Below are positions 45,503 to 57,900 of a DNA stretch of 64,000 nucleotides, one piece after another. A program made the translations under genes and the position numbers. The stretch spans positions 22,237,276-22,301,275 of the forward strand of contig NW_027467782.1 in NCBI RefSeq assembly GCF_004210375.1. The letters are read 5' to 3'. The stretch's first letter is position 1; each line of letters starts with the position of its first letter. The notes below the pieces were generated by a model, which saw only the letters and a program-made list of their open reading frames with translations, did no database searches and was not told the DNA's origin. The DNA comes from Tachypleus tridentatus (taxonomy: Eukaryota; Arthropoda; Merostomata; Xiphosura; Limulidae).

Positions 45503-46694
45503 TTAAACAATATCGAAAATTCATAGAATCTTATTTATTTCCTAAAATAATTTGTCTACAAATTGGAAACACATTATGGCCCATATTATTGATTAGGATT
45601 GATAAGAAAACACTTTAATGTTTTAAATTTTTAAATTTTAAACTTTTCCGAGGCTATAACATCACTTCCGCGGTAGAAGAGTGTTAAATATTAGGATTTG
45701 CAAAGCTAAAGTAACGGGTTGGATTTTCCTCAGTGTACATCGCAAATAGCTCATGTGGCTTTGATGTAAGAAAACATACATAAACACAATAGAACACCAT
45801 CATCGGTTTTCACTATATTTGATACATACTTTGGTTAAAAAGGGAAACGTGTCATTTCAACGCAAGAGGTTATATTCTAAACATACATGCATATGTATAT
45901 ACACACACATGTATATAAAATTATTAGTATTCTACAATGAATAAATTAATCTCATTAATATTAACTTAATTATATTTCGAAATTATATTTTCACAAGAAA
46001 ACTCAGCACTTACAAATTAATCTAAACCTAACAAGATTTAGGCTTTACTTTGGCCAATTAATTTGGCCAATGGTGGTAATAACGAATTTCATCACAATAC
46101 ATGAAAAATTAAATTTTTTCTCACCTAATATAATTGAAATATTATTCAGGTATTTGAAAATATAGTAAGGTTCTAATGTGTAAAATATTAAAATTATATT
46201 TATCAATATTAATCTCGCAAACTTGTTTTTCACTGTGAATCTCAGTATAAATGAGATGGAGGTTTCACTCGTAACTTAGTTTATTAACGGTTTTCCAGAA
46301 TTTTTCATATTTTGAATCAATATTCGTTCACGTGTCTACAACAATTTATCTGTGTGACGTAATCAAAACAGTACAAGAGATCGCAAGACATGTAAAAGTA
46401 ATGCGAGAAAGGGTTCAAATCTGATAAAACAAATGTCTATAACAAAAAGGATTTTATTATTTCCAACTTTTAGGACATCACAAAGTGTTATCAGGCACTT
46501 TAAACTTATATCGCAAAAATGCTTTGATGTTAAAATAATCCAAAAACCTCGAAGCAGTATGTACGTAAGTAAATTAGCATTTTATATTCTAACCCTAAAC
46601 GATTCAGGCTAAATCTCTTTTCTCTATAACACGGTTTAATGCAGCATCATTGCTATAGTTATTTTTTGAATTAAGTGTGGACTGTATAAATCGT

Positions 46695-46786
46695 TTGTAA
46701 AATTCTATCTCAATACAGTTGGTATGGGTATTAAAACTATAGAAGTAGAGAACAACGTTGTGACCTTTTTAGGTCATCTTTAGGTT
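46695..46786 (-). mobile_element. Penelope-like element end fragment (right arm)
   Basis: Reverse complement of 29-120, carried by the inverted duplication. Confidence 0.5.
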
Positions 46787-46814
46787 AAAGAGTTTGCAAC
46801 TATATGAATCATTA

Positions 46815-48395
46815 CAATTATAAAGTACAATGTATCAGTTGAAAGAGTATATCCTTGCTTTTTTGTTTTTCAACAAAGACAACTTTGACCTTTGTGTGGA
46901 AAACTTGTAATTATAAGAGATTGAAGAAAATTACGTTTTGAACGGATTTAAGAATAATACTTTTATTGTACTTTGTGATGATGTAAGTAGGTTTATGTGT
47001 GAAATACAATCAGTAAGTTGAGATAAACAAAACATCTGAAATTTAGAATGTGATTTAATACTAATCAGAAAAATGATTGTTCTTTAGCAGAAAAGAATGA
47101 TCGTGTGAAGTGTTAAAATGTAAACATGTGTTATGCTCATTTTCATGTAAGATTGTTGTTGTTATTCAAGAGAAAAACTTGTAAATATATACAAATTAAA
47201 CATTAAAAATTTCTTGCTTTCTGTTTATTTCCTGGGAAAAAAGTATGTGCTGCTGGATGTAACAAATTTTGAAATAAACGTAGATTATTATACATTTTCT
47301 AACACTGGGATATTTATTTTATGTACATGGTAAACTGTTAAGTGATTTACTAATATATGGGTCACAATCTTTAAATTTGTTATCATTACTCTACCAGCAG
47401 TACATATGACTCTGAATAATGGACAGAAAAATATATTTAATAATCTGGTAACTGAATGTATAATATTTTATATGAAAAGATATCCAAGACTTTTTAATTC
47501 GTACTGTCAGGGTTACTATAATAAAATTTAATTTCTTTCTTACTCTAAAAAAATTAATCAGAAAGAAAATGAAGTGATTGAAAGATGAGTTTTCTTATGA
47601 CTGTAGAGAAGAAGTTAAGGTTGTTACTGTTTGTTTGTTTTTTAAGACTGTTATGTTATTATCATTTCAATATATTCCTGAAAAAAATGTACATCTTGCT
47701 TCTGGATATTATCTTCATTTGAAATGAATTTATCCTATCTTAATAGAGTAAACAGGCTTATCTTTATTTGCTTCTAGAGTTTCTCTTTTTGTAAATTAAA
47801 TCAAATAATGGGGACTGCAAGGTAGGGGAAAGTATGAAAAACATCCCCAGAGTCCTCCTCAGCTTTCAAACTTAAAACTTTAGAGTTTGACAAGTTGGAA
47901 GGAAACCAGCTCTTTCCTCTTTTCCGATAAATGAGGGGGCTTTTGATAAGCATGTAGAGCAACTAAATAGAAAATGGATTGGTGGACAATTTAAATCACA
48001 TGTTATTGAGAGAGTACCACTCTAGAAGAGCACAGTGGCAAACATCACTGAAACCAGGAAGATTCTCTTGTTTTGATCAAGGAAGTTTTGCAAGGTATTT
48101 CAATCAATTAATGAACAGCACAAAAGAAATATCTTGAAAACTAGAATTTTCCAATCAATTCAAGCACTAATAAAACAGTCTATAATACATTACATAAAAA
48201 CCCGCAATTTGAAGTTGTATAGGCTTCTAATAAGTTTCATGAGTAAACAATATTTTGAAATACAGTTCATTTTCTAAAGTATATTTGAAAAAGTGTGAAC
48301 ATTTATCAGTTTGAAAACAATTATATAAAGTTAATGTGAATTTTAACTTGAAATTTTATTCTAGAAAATAGTAATTAAGGTACTTTGTAAGTTTT
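46815..48395. other. Unassigned DNA outside the right arm
   Basis: AT-rich with no recognised gene or repeat family. Whether it matches sequence left of position 1 cannot be seen here. Confidence 0.5.
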
Positions 48396-48399
48396 CTAC

Positions 48400-48495
48400 A
48401 TGAGAAACAGTCTTGATGAGGCTATAAAAAAGGTGAATGATAAACATGAGTGTCTGATGAAAAAGGTTGAAGAGCATTTGAGAGAAAATTTAAAT
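48400..48495 (+). CDS. Possible small exon, coiled-coil-like
   Basis: Reads MRNSLDEAIKKVNDKHECLM, then KKVEEHLRENLN, and is followed at once by a good donor, GTACGT. A pyrimidine-rich stretch ends in ACATGAG just before it, which could be an acceptor. Heptad-like spacing of hydrophobics with many Lys and Glu. No partner exon is proved and the family is unknown. It could be chance. Confidence 0.25.
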
Positions 48496-49748
48496 GTACG
48501 TATGTAAAACATTTTGTAGAATTGAATATTATCTGTGAAACATCTTCTAATTGTATATAATTTTATATGTTAAGAAAGTGTTATTAAGGCATTTAGTATA
48601 AACTTATTGAGATTTAATATACCAATTTTGTTAACAATTAAACCCATTCATTGAATAATTGTTTGATAAACATGCCAGTTGCATAATATAAATAAATGAA
48701 GGTTATTAAAATGGAAGATTTAATTTGCTAATGTAGTAACTTGTGGTAAAATCATTTTATCTGTATTTGTTTATTACCAGGTTCTAATGTGACATTGTAA
48801 GAAAAGCTGGAAAAATTAGTTGGAAAAAGAAAGAGAAAAGATAGTCATCAAAAATGGTAATTAAAGTTGTAAAGGTATTGTTATTTTTAAATTTTCTATA
48901 AAACCTCTTGTTCCACAACTTTGTGGTAACTGTGATTTACAATGTGTCTTTTAAAAATAACAACAGTATAAAAAATGTTCTAGTACAATGAAATTATGCA
49001 AACTGTAGGGTTAGTCCTTATCCAACCTTTCTACCCTGAGTATATTATCAGCACTAGCTCACAAATAATACAGAATGTATCTATTTATATTGTTGACAGG
49101 ATATATTTAATGAATGATACACAACAAGTTTTGATTTTCAATATCCAAAATGATTCATGTATCATCTTTTATGCATTGACAGTTCCAGGTCAGTCTTGAT
49201 ATTGATAGGATGTGCAACAAATTCTTGTTTTTATAAGTGTTTTTATTTATGTCTTTTGCAACTTTCCAGATGTTACTTCCTATGATTCATGAATTCCTTT
49301 AGATATGTCTTTTCATATTTTGGAAAATTATAGCACAGAAAAGGAGTGAAAGAATATACTAAATTTTTTTTTTGTTGAAAATCCAAAGATTGCTGGGTTT
49401 TTTTTTATCATTTATTGTTGCAACGTTTTTATGTTACCACTAAATTACAGCCTCTGTTAACCACAATATAACCAAAATTATGTTCAAAGTGGCATATAGT
49501 GTCAATCAATCAATTAGTGAATCTGTTTTACTCTTTCATAGATGTTTTAAAAATGTCTTTATATCTTGCACATTAATGTGAAACAAGGGAATGATGTCAG
49601 CAAATTTTACTTTTGAAAAATCTTGGATGGCTGAATTATTGATAGAGGTTTTATATTGAAAGTTAGATAGACAATAAGGAAAATGGACTTTGGTTATATT
49701 TTATGATGTTTGTTATTACATTACATTTCCATTTGCTTTGTCTTTTAG

Positions 49749-49895
49749 AACATTTATGATGATGCAATCTCACAAAGACATTTGTATTTTGCAGATGAGG
49801 AGGTACCCCATCTTCTGGTATTTATACACAGTCTGCAGGAAATTTTAACAAGATATGATGTTGGTGATAACAAAGGTTTTTATGAAAACCAATAA
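49749..49895 (+). CDS. Possible terminal exon
   Basis: After the acceptor TGTCTTTTAG comes an open frame of 48 codons: NIYDDAISQRHLYFADEEVP, then HLLVFIHSLQEILTRYDVGD and NKGFYENQ, stop. Its composition is coding-like for this AT-rich region. It may belong with 48400-48495, which has the same orientation 1.3 kb upstream. Not recognised. Confidence 0.28.
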   Translation, partial: NIYDDAISQRHLYFADEEVPHLLVFIHSLQEILTRYDVGDNKGFYENQ

Positions 49896-50693
49896 CATTT
49901 GTGTTGCAATGATGCTATCAACAGTGAGGTATTATGTGTTTGATTTATAACATTCAACCATTTATTCAAAATATTTTCGGATAGTACAACATTGGTTAGT
50001 TTTAAATGTGTACACTTAATTAAACAGTTCTAACTTGAAAGAATTTTTGCATATTTTATCAAGATCTAAACACCAAATTACTAATTTAGAGAAGTCTTTT
50101 AGTTAGTGTTAATATTTCTACTTGACGCAAGTAAAGTTTCAATTTTGTATAATATACTTTTGTTTATTGTGTAGATTTGTCATCTAAAAACTAATTTATA
50201 TATATATATAAAGTTTTAATCAAGTATTTGTGGATGTAATTTTACATGTGCATGAAATTTAAACAAAATTTATTTCTTGGTCTTGTAATAAATCAATATA
50301 CCTACCAAAATTGTAATCAGCCTACACCTGTGGTGTTAATGTAATAAATATCTTAAACATGTGAATGTGAAAATTATCTGATGCATGATTTTAATATATT
50401 ATAAGTTTTAAACTTAAAACACTAACATTGTATTGGAATAACATTAGTGTTTAATGGATATTAACAATAGGGTTTAATATGGTGCAAATAAAGTGTAAAT
50501 ATGTTTTCAAAATGAACACTTGTTTTCATAGGGCAGTTGTGGGAAGGCAGTTACTCTTAATTTTCTTGAATTTGAAATTAAACCACCCAAACATTTCTAC
50601 ATGTTAAAACTCCTAACATCCACCATTACAAAAAAGTTATGAAATAGAACTAAACGAAACTACAGATCCTATCTCATAAGATCTTTTAACTTT

Positions 50694-50856
50694 GCTCTCC
50701 CTATCAGCTGTAGGGGACTTTTATTGTGATGATCAGTCTCATTATTTGTTGGTAAGAGAGTAACCCAAGACTTGGTGGTGGGTGGTGATGACTAGGTGTC
50801 TTTTGTTGTTTAATTAGGGATGACTAGTACATATTTAGCAGGTGACTTTGCAAATA
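50694..50856 (+). mobile_element. SINE family 1, eroded
   Basis: CAGTCTCATTATTTGTTGGT, AACCCAAGACTTGGTGGTGG and GGTGATGACTAGG. More diverged than the copies near the gene, so older. Confidence 0.75.
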
Positions 50857-51934
50857 GTTGCACTAGAAAATAATATTGTAACTATATTTTTAGATTATTA
50901 AGACTGGTTAAGATGCAAGGGTTTCCCCTGAGTGGTAGAAGTAGGTTTTGTCTGTTATAACAGTTGTTATCAAAGTTTTTACAGCTATGAAACTTGAGAC
51001 CAGTGGTTCAAACTGGTGTATAAATAAACTGAGACACCCAAAGTAGTTTTACTTTATTCTTTGTTTCATGTGTGGGTTACAATATGGACATTATTAAACC
51101 CATTATCAGGCATGAGCCCACTACTGGTAGTAAGAAGTCAGTTTCATTGTTTTGAGGAAATTCATTCCATTATTTGTGTAAATTTATAGTAACAATAAAT
51201 AAAGTAAAAATAATAATCATTTAACGGACCTAACTAACAACAGTACAAGTTATGTAAATATAATAAATGTTATAAAGAACATGTTTATTTCTGTTTGATG
51301 TTTTTCCTACTAATTTCTTCAATACTGAAGTAGAAATGAAAGTATCTTATTGCAGTCTTCATTGGTTGGTTCTTTTGAACAGTAGTAACAGGATAAAATT
51401 TGTAATGCATTAGAAGGTGTTTAATGTAAATAAGAAATAAAATGTTCATACATGTATATGCTATCACTTTGGTACCTTGGGTAGAGTAGAAAGTTGCATC
51501 TTTGCTAACATCAGTTTTTGTATGTATAAATTTGTTTATAATGTTTATTAATTTCTTTACAGTAAATAGGATAATTGTTTATGCAATTTTTCTGGATTTG
51601 TCTCTTACATTTACCTCTATAATTAATTATCTTTAGTTTTAGGCATTTCATATTCCATTTGATGCTTTTTATCTTGCTCGTGCAATGGTAGATAATCTTT
51701 TATGAGTCTGAACTTGGAAACTTTAAACATCAGTAAAATTTAAATTCTCAAATTTAGTAGTTTACAAACTTTCTTTATGTAGCACAAACATTTATGTTTT
51801 TATACATTGTATTAGACTACATCATGTTTAACTATACCCAATATCAGCTTGATCATATTATTAAAATAGCATATGTGTGTAAATTACAATTGTTGAAAAT
51901 GTTTTTTTCAATTCACATTAAGAGTATCATTTAC

Positions 51935-52010
51935 TCAGTGATGTCGAGAAACCCACTTGTTGAGAAATTTATATGCAAAAACAGCTCGTTTGGGTTGAGA
52001 TAATATTTTG
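51935..52010 (-). mobile_element. Penelope-like element terminal fragment, inverted
   Basis: CAGTGATGTCGAGAAACCCA, CTTGTTGAGAAATTTATATG and AACAGCTCGTTTGGGTTGAG are the reverse of the sequence downstream of the motif at 52791 (CAAGTGGGTTTTCTCGACAT). It faces the fragment at 52025. Confidence 0.7.
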
Positions 52011-52024
52011 CATTGAAAAGCAAA

Positions 52025-52130
52025 CAACCTTTGTGAACCTGACGATGACCGAAGAAGGTCGAAACGTTGTTCGCTCTTCTATGTAAAATATTTTCTCAAC
52101 CCAAAGGAGCCATTTTTGCATATAAAAGTA
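52025..52130 (+). mobile_element. Penelope-like element terminal fragment with hammerhead-like motif
   Basis: GAACCTGACGATGACCGAAG, then AAGGTCGAAACGTTGTTCGC, then TCTCAACCCAAAGGAGCC. The series CTGACGA, a GACC/GGTC stem and GAAAC resembles the hammerhead ribozyme core reported in Penelope-like retroelements. One extra base lies between CTGACGA and the stem, so self-cleavage is uncertain. No reverse transcriptase was seen nearby. Confidence 0.6.
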
Positions 52131-52218
52131 TCATTTACTTTTTAAACAAACAAAAGTTAGATGTTTCTTAAATACTAGACTATACATTTTTGTGTACATG
52201 TTGGTTATTTTTTAATCT

Positions 52219-52330
52219 AGTGAAAATCTACTTGAGAACTATTTGGACTAGCCATCCCTTATTTTGAAGTGACAAACTAGAGATAAAATCAGTATCACTT
52301 AGCTCCAACTTTTGACTGTCTCTTACCATT
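52219..52330 (-). mobile_element. Possible eroded SINE family 1
   Basis: GACTAGCCATCCCTTATTTT and ACTTAGCTCCAACTTTTGAC follow the family 1 order in reverse, with many differences. Confidence 0.4.
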
Positions 52331-52679
52331 GGAAAGGAGGTGAGTTTAGATGAATAAGTTTACATCACGGATGAATAACAACATCCACAACACCACCTTA
52401 CCAATAAGATGCATTAAAATCATTGTATGACATGACTCTAATTATAGAGATCATAGGTGTTTTGCAATAGTGCTTTGTATTTAAAGCTCTTCATATTTTA
52501 TATTTACAATAGAAAGAGAACTTATGCATTCATTATTATGGCTTAGTGCAACTTTCAGTTGATATGCATTTCATCTTTTGCAATTGTTATATTTTTTTAT
52601 ATCTGTAGATTTACAGTACAAGAAACCTGATTTCAAAAGGGTGGTGTTAGATGTTTGAATATATTTTATATTTATATTA

Positions 52680-52912
52680 TATAATATATTCAAACATCTA
52701 ACATTGCCCTGTACATTCCAACACTCGGTTACACAACCCCTTTCAAACATGTGGTCAGCTTCCGGTCAGTTACCTTCCTTTCTTTGTGAACCTAACGATG
52801 ACCAAAGAAGGTTGAAATGTTGTTCCCTCCTCTATGTAAAATATTTTCTCAACTCAAACGAGCCATTTTTACATATATTTTTCTCTACAAGTGGGTTTTC
52901 TCGACATTACTG
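52680..52912 (+). mobile_element. Second Penelope-like element terminal fragment
   Basis: CAACACTCGGTTACACAACC, CATGTGGTCAGCTTCCGGTC, then AACCTAACGATGACCAAAGA, AGGTTGAAATGTTGTTCCC and CAAGTGGGTTTTCTCGACAT. It is the same end as 52025 with more 5' sequence and more mutations. Confidence 0.65.
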
Positions 52913-53119
52913 AATACTATTTTAGATTTATTGTTAACTTTTCATATAGAAATGGTTCAGAGGGTAAAAATTGGGGAACACATAGTTACCAGTTATCATT
53001 GCTGTATTAGGTTCAGCATTTTACTGAATATGAAAATAAGAAATAATAGTATTTAAGTTAAAATTTCAAAACACATTTTGAACAACAAGAATTATCTGTT
53101 CTGAATTGAGCAGCTGAGC

Positions 53120-54990
53120 AAATGGAGGGGGAGGGAATTTATAAACTTTTTTCCGTACGCAAATATATAATTCTTAAAGAAAGAAAAGAGTAACCACAGG
53201 TAAAAACACAGGTTGCCTTAGAAAGGATATGAGATAGAATTCAAGAAAAGCATAAGAAATTTAAAGTTGTTAGTAGTGTAGAAAATCAACAAGAAAGTTA
53301 GTCAAACAGGAAATAAGGACATCCAAAAATATATGTGAAAAAATCAACTGAATGAATTATTAATAAGTAATTTAAAAGTACATTAGGAGTAAAACATATT
53401 AGGATGGAGATAGGTCTCTTGAGAATGACAAAAGAAGACTTGGATCTGATAATCATGAATTGGCTAGGTTATTATGTTTTTTTTGTTTTTTTTAGTGTTT
53501 CAGAATAAACACTTAATCAGTGTTCTTCATCTGAACAATTGATAGATAAAACTGAAGTTGAAGAAGATAATTGCATAAATTCTGAGCTTGTTAAAATTAA
53601 GAAGTTAAGGCTCATGGGCAAGATAATATTTCCCTCAGGGTTTTGAAGAATTGGATGTCTGAGCCATTTGGTACTATTGTTTTTGTAAGTTCTTGACTAG
53701 TCAACAAGGATTAATGAATTCAAATTACCTAATATCATTCATATCTTCAAGGGAAGTGATAGCAGTTATACCAGTATTTATAGGCTTATTAATCTCACTT
53801 AAATTGTGGAAAAGTTTTTGAAAGTCTGAAAGAAGATGCTTTCTGAAGTAATTTAACAAAGTTTAAAATTTTATTGAAAAGTCAACTCTAGGGGGAAATA
53901 TTGCCCTAGGAATCTTTTAACATTCTTTGAAAAGGTCATTGCTTATGTAGATGAGGGTAGAAGTACAGATTTGTTATATCTGGATTCTTGAAAATCATTT
54001 GACAAGGTGACACATAAAATGCTGGAAAAATTCTTTGACTGTGAATAATAAGTTAATTGAGAAGAAAAGAGGTTAGATATTAGAAGTGGAGTATCTCAGG
54101 GCTCAGTCTTGGGATCTTTGCTTCTTTTTTATTTACAACAAGATACAAATGAAGGAACACAATAAATTACTTTTAATATTATAGATATACTAAAATGTAT
54201 TGCTAACTGTGAAGAGAATGCTACTGCTTTACAAATGGATTTATCATGTAGAGAGTTCTAGAACTAAATGGCAAATTGGCTTAAATTATAACAAATGTAA
54301 GATAATGCATATGGTTTACCAGAATTTAATCTATATGTACAAGTTGGATGATAATCACTTTAACAATGTCATAAAAGAAGTGTTCTTAGTGAAATAGTTG
54401 ATTGGTCCCTAAAACTAAAGCAGTGTGCTGTTGCTAGTGGTATAGAGGAAAGAGATTTTCAGGTTATGTCTTCAGAAATATTGAACACAAGTCTAAAGAA
54501 GTTACAATTTCTTTGTATAGGTTATGGTTAGGCTGCATTTGGAATATTTTGTTCAGTCTTGGCCTCATTACTTCAAGAAAGACCTTGAATTGTTGGAAGG
54601 GATTCAGAAGAGGGTTATAAGTGTGGTATCTGGGATGGTTGTCTTATAAGAAGGGATAAAAACTATCCTATTGTTTTCACTTGAAAAAAGAGAAACATTT
54701 GGATTAAATCTGATGGCAGTGTTCAAGATTGTAATAGGAATTAATAGTTTTGATGCATTTTTTTTTCATATTTAACAGTTAAAGTACAAGAACTAGGGGA
54801 CAAAATTATAAATTTTGGCAGGGTAGGAGTCATCTTCAGTTAAGTCCAATTTTATTTTTCATAGAGGATGGTTGGTCTTGGCTATGGGTTACCTTCTGGT
54901 GTTCTGGATACAGTAAATATAAGCCAGTTTAAAAAAAAAAGCTTTAAGTGTTGTTTTATGTATTTGTTTATTGATAAATAGTTTTAGTTT
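53120..54990 (+). mobile_element. LINE remnant, non-LTR retrotransposon (CR1/L2-like), plus strand
   Basis: A decayed reverse-transcriptase ORF: PDNISPRVLKNWM, SGVSQGSVLGSLLLFYL (family motif SGVPQGSVLGP), TKWQIGLNYNKCKIMHMVYQ, HLEYFVQSWPHYFKKDLELL and EGIQKRVISVVSGM. The YADD-type Asp pair is not readable. Many stops and frame changes. It is related to the copy at 56900. Confidence 0.8.
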
Positions 54991-55027
54991 ATTTTAGACA
55001 ACAGAACTGAGATGTTTTTGTTGTTTT

Positions 55028-55279
55028 CTAATTTCAAACAAAGCTACACATCTGTGCTAGTTGTTTATAATTTAACAGTATATACTAGATAAAAGGCAGC
55101 TAGTTATCACCACACTCCACTAATTCTTGGGCTACTCTTTTATTGATAAATAGTGAGATTTACTGTCACATTATAATGCTCACACATAAAATTGTGCACA
55201 TATTTCATGTAATGGGATTTGAACCCTCATTCCTTAAATCATGAGTTGAGTGTCAAACCACATGGCCATGTTGGCCCTA
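55028..55279 (-). mobile_element. SINE family 1, eroded, minus strand
   Basis: TTTCAAACAAAGCTACACAT tail, TTCTTGGGCTACTCTTTTAT core, GGGATTTGAACCCTCATTCC B-box region and CATGGCCATGTTGGCCC head. Confidence 0.85.
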
Positions 55280-56710
55280 AGTGAAGATAAACCAATAGGT
55301 TTCATACTGTCTCAAAACATGTTTATTTCTGAGAGTAACAATACAAACTGAAAAATAATATGCCTCTCAATAGATCTGTGTAATATTCTACAGTATAATG
55401 TTTGGATGGTTTACGGTTTATTTCTGAGAAAATGATTGAGAAACAATTACAGTTGTGTTAGAAAATATAATGAGATTAGTAATAATATATTATGCAATTA
55501 TAATGGCTTTCCAGTATATTTTTCTGTACTTCCACTGTGCTGTCTTCCTTTTATTAATGCTCATGAAGTTCTGAAAACAAGTTGAGTTTGTCCTTTAGGT
55601 CTAAAACTAGAAACCAACCAGCTACCAATCTTCCAAACAAATGAACAACATTAGTTGACAATTTGAATAGCCAACTGCCACTTTACTATTCACATCCAGA
55701 ATAACCAATGGAGAGACAACAGTTTGACATTCAAAAAGTTAATAGTCATTCCTCGATTGCCATCTATCTCTGCATATCCCACATTAGTTGTATTTTTTAG
55801 TAGATAAACATTCAGTAAGGCCACTTTGTATTGTTTTGGAGATAAAACTTGTACTTGCATCTAGATCATTGAAATAACCACATCCTGAGTTACTTATGTT
55901 TAATAAGTTATTTTATATTATCAACACTTACTTTTTCACATACCTCAGTTTTCGTACAGTTTCTAGTGAAATATAAAATTATTCTTCAACATGTCTAATT
56001 GAGAAGTGTTCAGTAGACAATACTACTATTTTTTTTACTTGTATGAAATGTACAGTTTATGTCGTGGAAGCCAAAACTGCACTCGCTACTTTGTATAGTA
56101 CATTTCCTGATACTTCTGTGACTTTGTATAGTGACAGATGATAATAGTGGAAACTTTCAGTTCAGGACTATACATTGGGTCATTTAATTTTTATTATAAT
56201 AGTCTGGGAACAAGCCAGTCATACTTTTCTTTTTATACCAATTATTTCTATAATTATTTTGAATATATTATCTTTTAATATAACATAACCCACACCATTA
56301 TAATATGAAATCATTATAGAATTCAAATTTGAGTATGATCTATTCATCTAGGACATTGAAAATAAGTTAAGAAAAACACAACACAACAATTACTTTATTT
56401 AAAGATGTTAAATAGTGATGAATAATTATTGTAATACAAAACTAGCTTCTACACTAACAATTTGGCCATTGTCTTCGTAGAATAAACACACAGTGTTTGT
56501 TCCACGGTAGTCATAAGTTACTTCTACCTGTTTAAAACTTCAGTTAAAATGTATACCAACAATTTATGTTTGAGGAGGCTAATAATATAGTGTGTAATAT
56601 GTCATTCCTGTCTATCAATAGAGTTATGTCAACGTTATTTTAGCAATAAATACTTCTTTATTTATCATTATTAAGTACTAATGAACACTCATTCAGATAT
56701 TTAAAGAAGT
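55280..56710. other. Unassigned DNA
   Basis: Nothing recognised between the SINE at 55028 and the SINE fragment at 56711. Confidence 0.5.
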
Positions 56711-56790
56711 TTTTGTTTGTTTATAGTTAAGCATATAGCTACACAATGGGCTATCTGCATTTTACTTGCCACAAACACTGAAACAAGGTT
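56711..56790 (-). mobile_element. SINE family 2 fragment, minus strand
   Basis: AGCTACACAATGGGCTATCT followed by GCCACAAACACTGAAACAAG, which fits the reverse tail and B-box region. Confidence 0.55.
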
Positions 56791-56899
56791 TTAAAATAAT
56801 GTAATGTGTTTCAGTACAATGAGGGATGTGTTGGTCCATTACAGCTTTCTCATTATCTAAGCCAAACTTAGACTATTAAATGAGTAAATTAACAAATTT

Positions 56900-57900
56900 A
56901 AAACTAGCACTTTTCATTCACATATCTATCAAGCTTTAGTTTAAAAACTCAATCAAATTTACTTCCTCTGCAACATCTGAAGGCAACCCATTCAATAAGC
57001 CAATGATTCTATTTGAAATATAAATTATCTTGATTGAAACACTGCTTCTATCTTCCCTAAATCTCTACTTGTCCCCCTCCCAAGTTCTATAATTATTTTG
57101 TTAAGTGTGAAAAATGTTGATCCATGAACATTATCAATTCTTTTTAAAATCTGAAACACTTCAATTAGACCCCCTTTAACTTTTTCTAAGACAAAATATT
57201 TTTAAGGAAATAAATCTCTCCTTGTGTGACAGCCCTCCATTACAGGAATAATTCTTTGAAGCCATCAGAACAAGTTGGTGTATTTCCAGAAGTACACAAA
57301 ACTCCAAATGTGGTATAATTAGTGACCAAAACAATGAAGTTATAAATTTCAGATCAGTATTCAACATTTCTTTAGATACAACCTAAAGTTCTATTTGCCC
57401 TATCCCTAGCAATAGCACAGTGCTTGAATGGTTTTAGAGATTGATCAGCTAGTTACACCAAGATCCTTATCTTTCATGACACTATTAAGGTTATTCCTAT
57501 CCAAATTATACTTAATTGGAATTATGATAACACAAAAAATTGCATTTATCATACTTAAAACCCTACTGCCGTCTATCTACTATTTCAGGTGTGGAATACT
57601 GCTTAATTATTCCTTAGTGAAAATAAACTATTCAAAATTTAGTAATGCAATCAGCAGATCCTAACTTTCCTTTATCATCCCACTAGGGTCTCACCCACAT
57701 TTTAACCTTTTTCTTTACCCCTTATTGTAACTAGATCCTTAGCATTAATATTTAATTTTTACCTAAACTTTTTCAAAACATTCATTTTGATGCCCTAAGT
57801 TTCCTTATTTTTTTATACCATAACAATTTAAATATCTTAAATTTATTATGCTTTTCTTTAATTTTTCTTGCTCTTTATGACTCAATCTGGTTTTTATTTG
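56900..57900 (-). mobile_element. LINE remnant of the same family, minus strand
   Basis: Minus-strand pieces YNLDRNNLNSVMKDKDLGV, then IIPHLEFCVLLEIHQLV, GLSHKERFISLKIF, IEVFQILKRIDNVHGSTFF and GCLQ.LQRK follow the end of a CR1/L2-type ORF2. It faces the plus-strand copy at 53120, with about 1.9 kb between. Heavily mutated. Confidence 0.78.

Larger units (their letters stand above)
41743..46814. repeat. Right arm of the inverted duplication
   Basis: Mirror of 1-5348; base 46814 pairs with base 1. At its inner end the match breaks within GCCTTG after exon B and resumes in the minisatellite at 41480-41735. Relative to the left copy this removes about 2.6-2.75 kb (left 5349 to about 8100). Confidence 0.95.
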
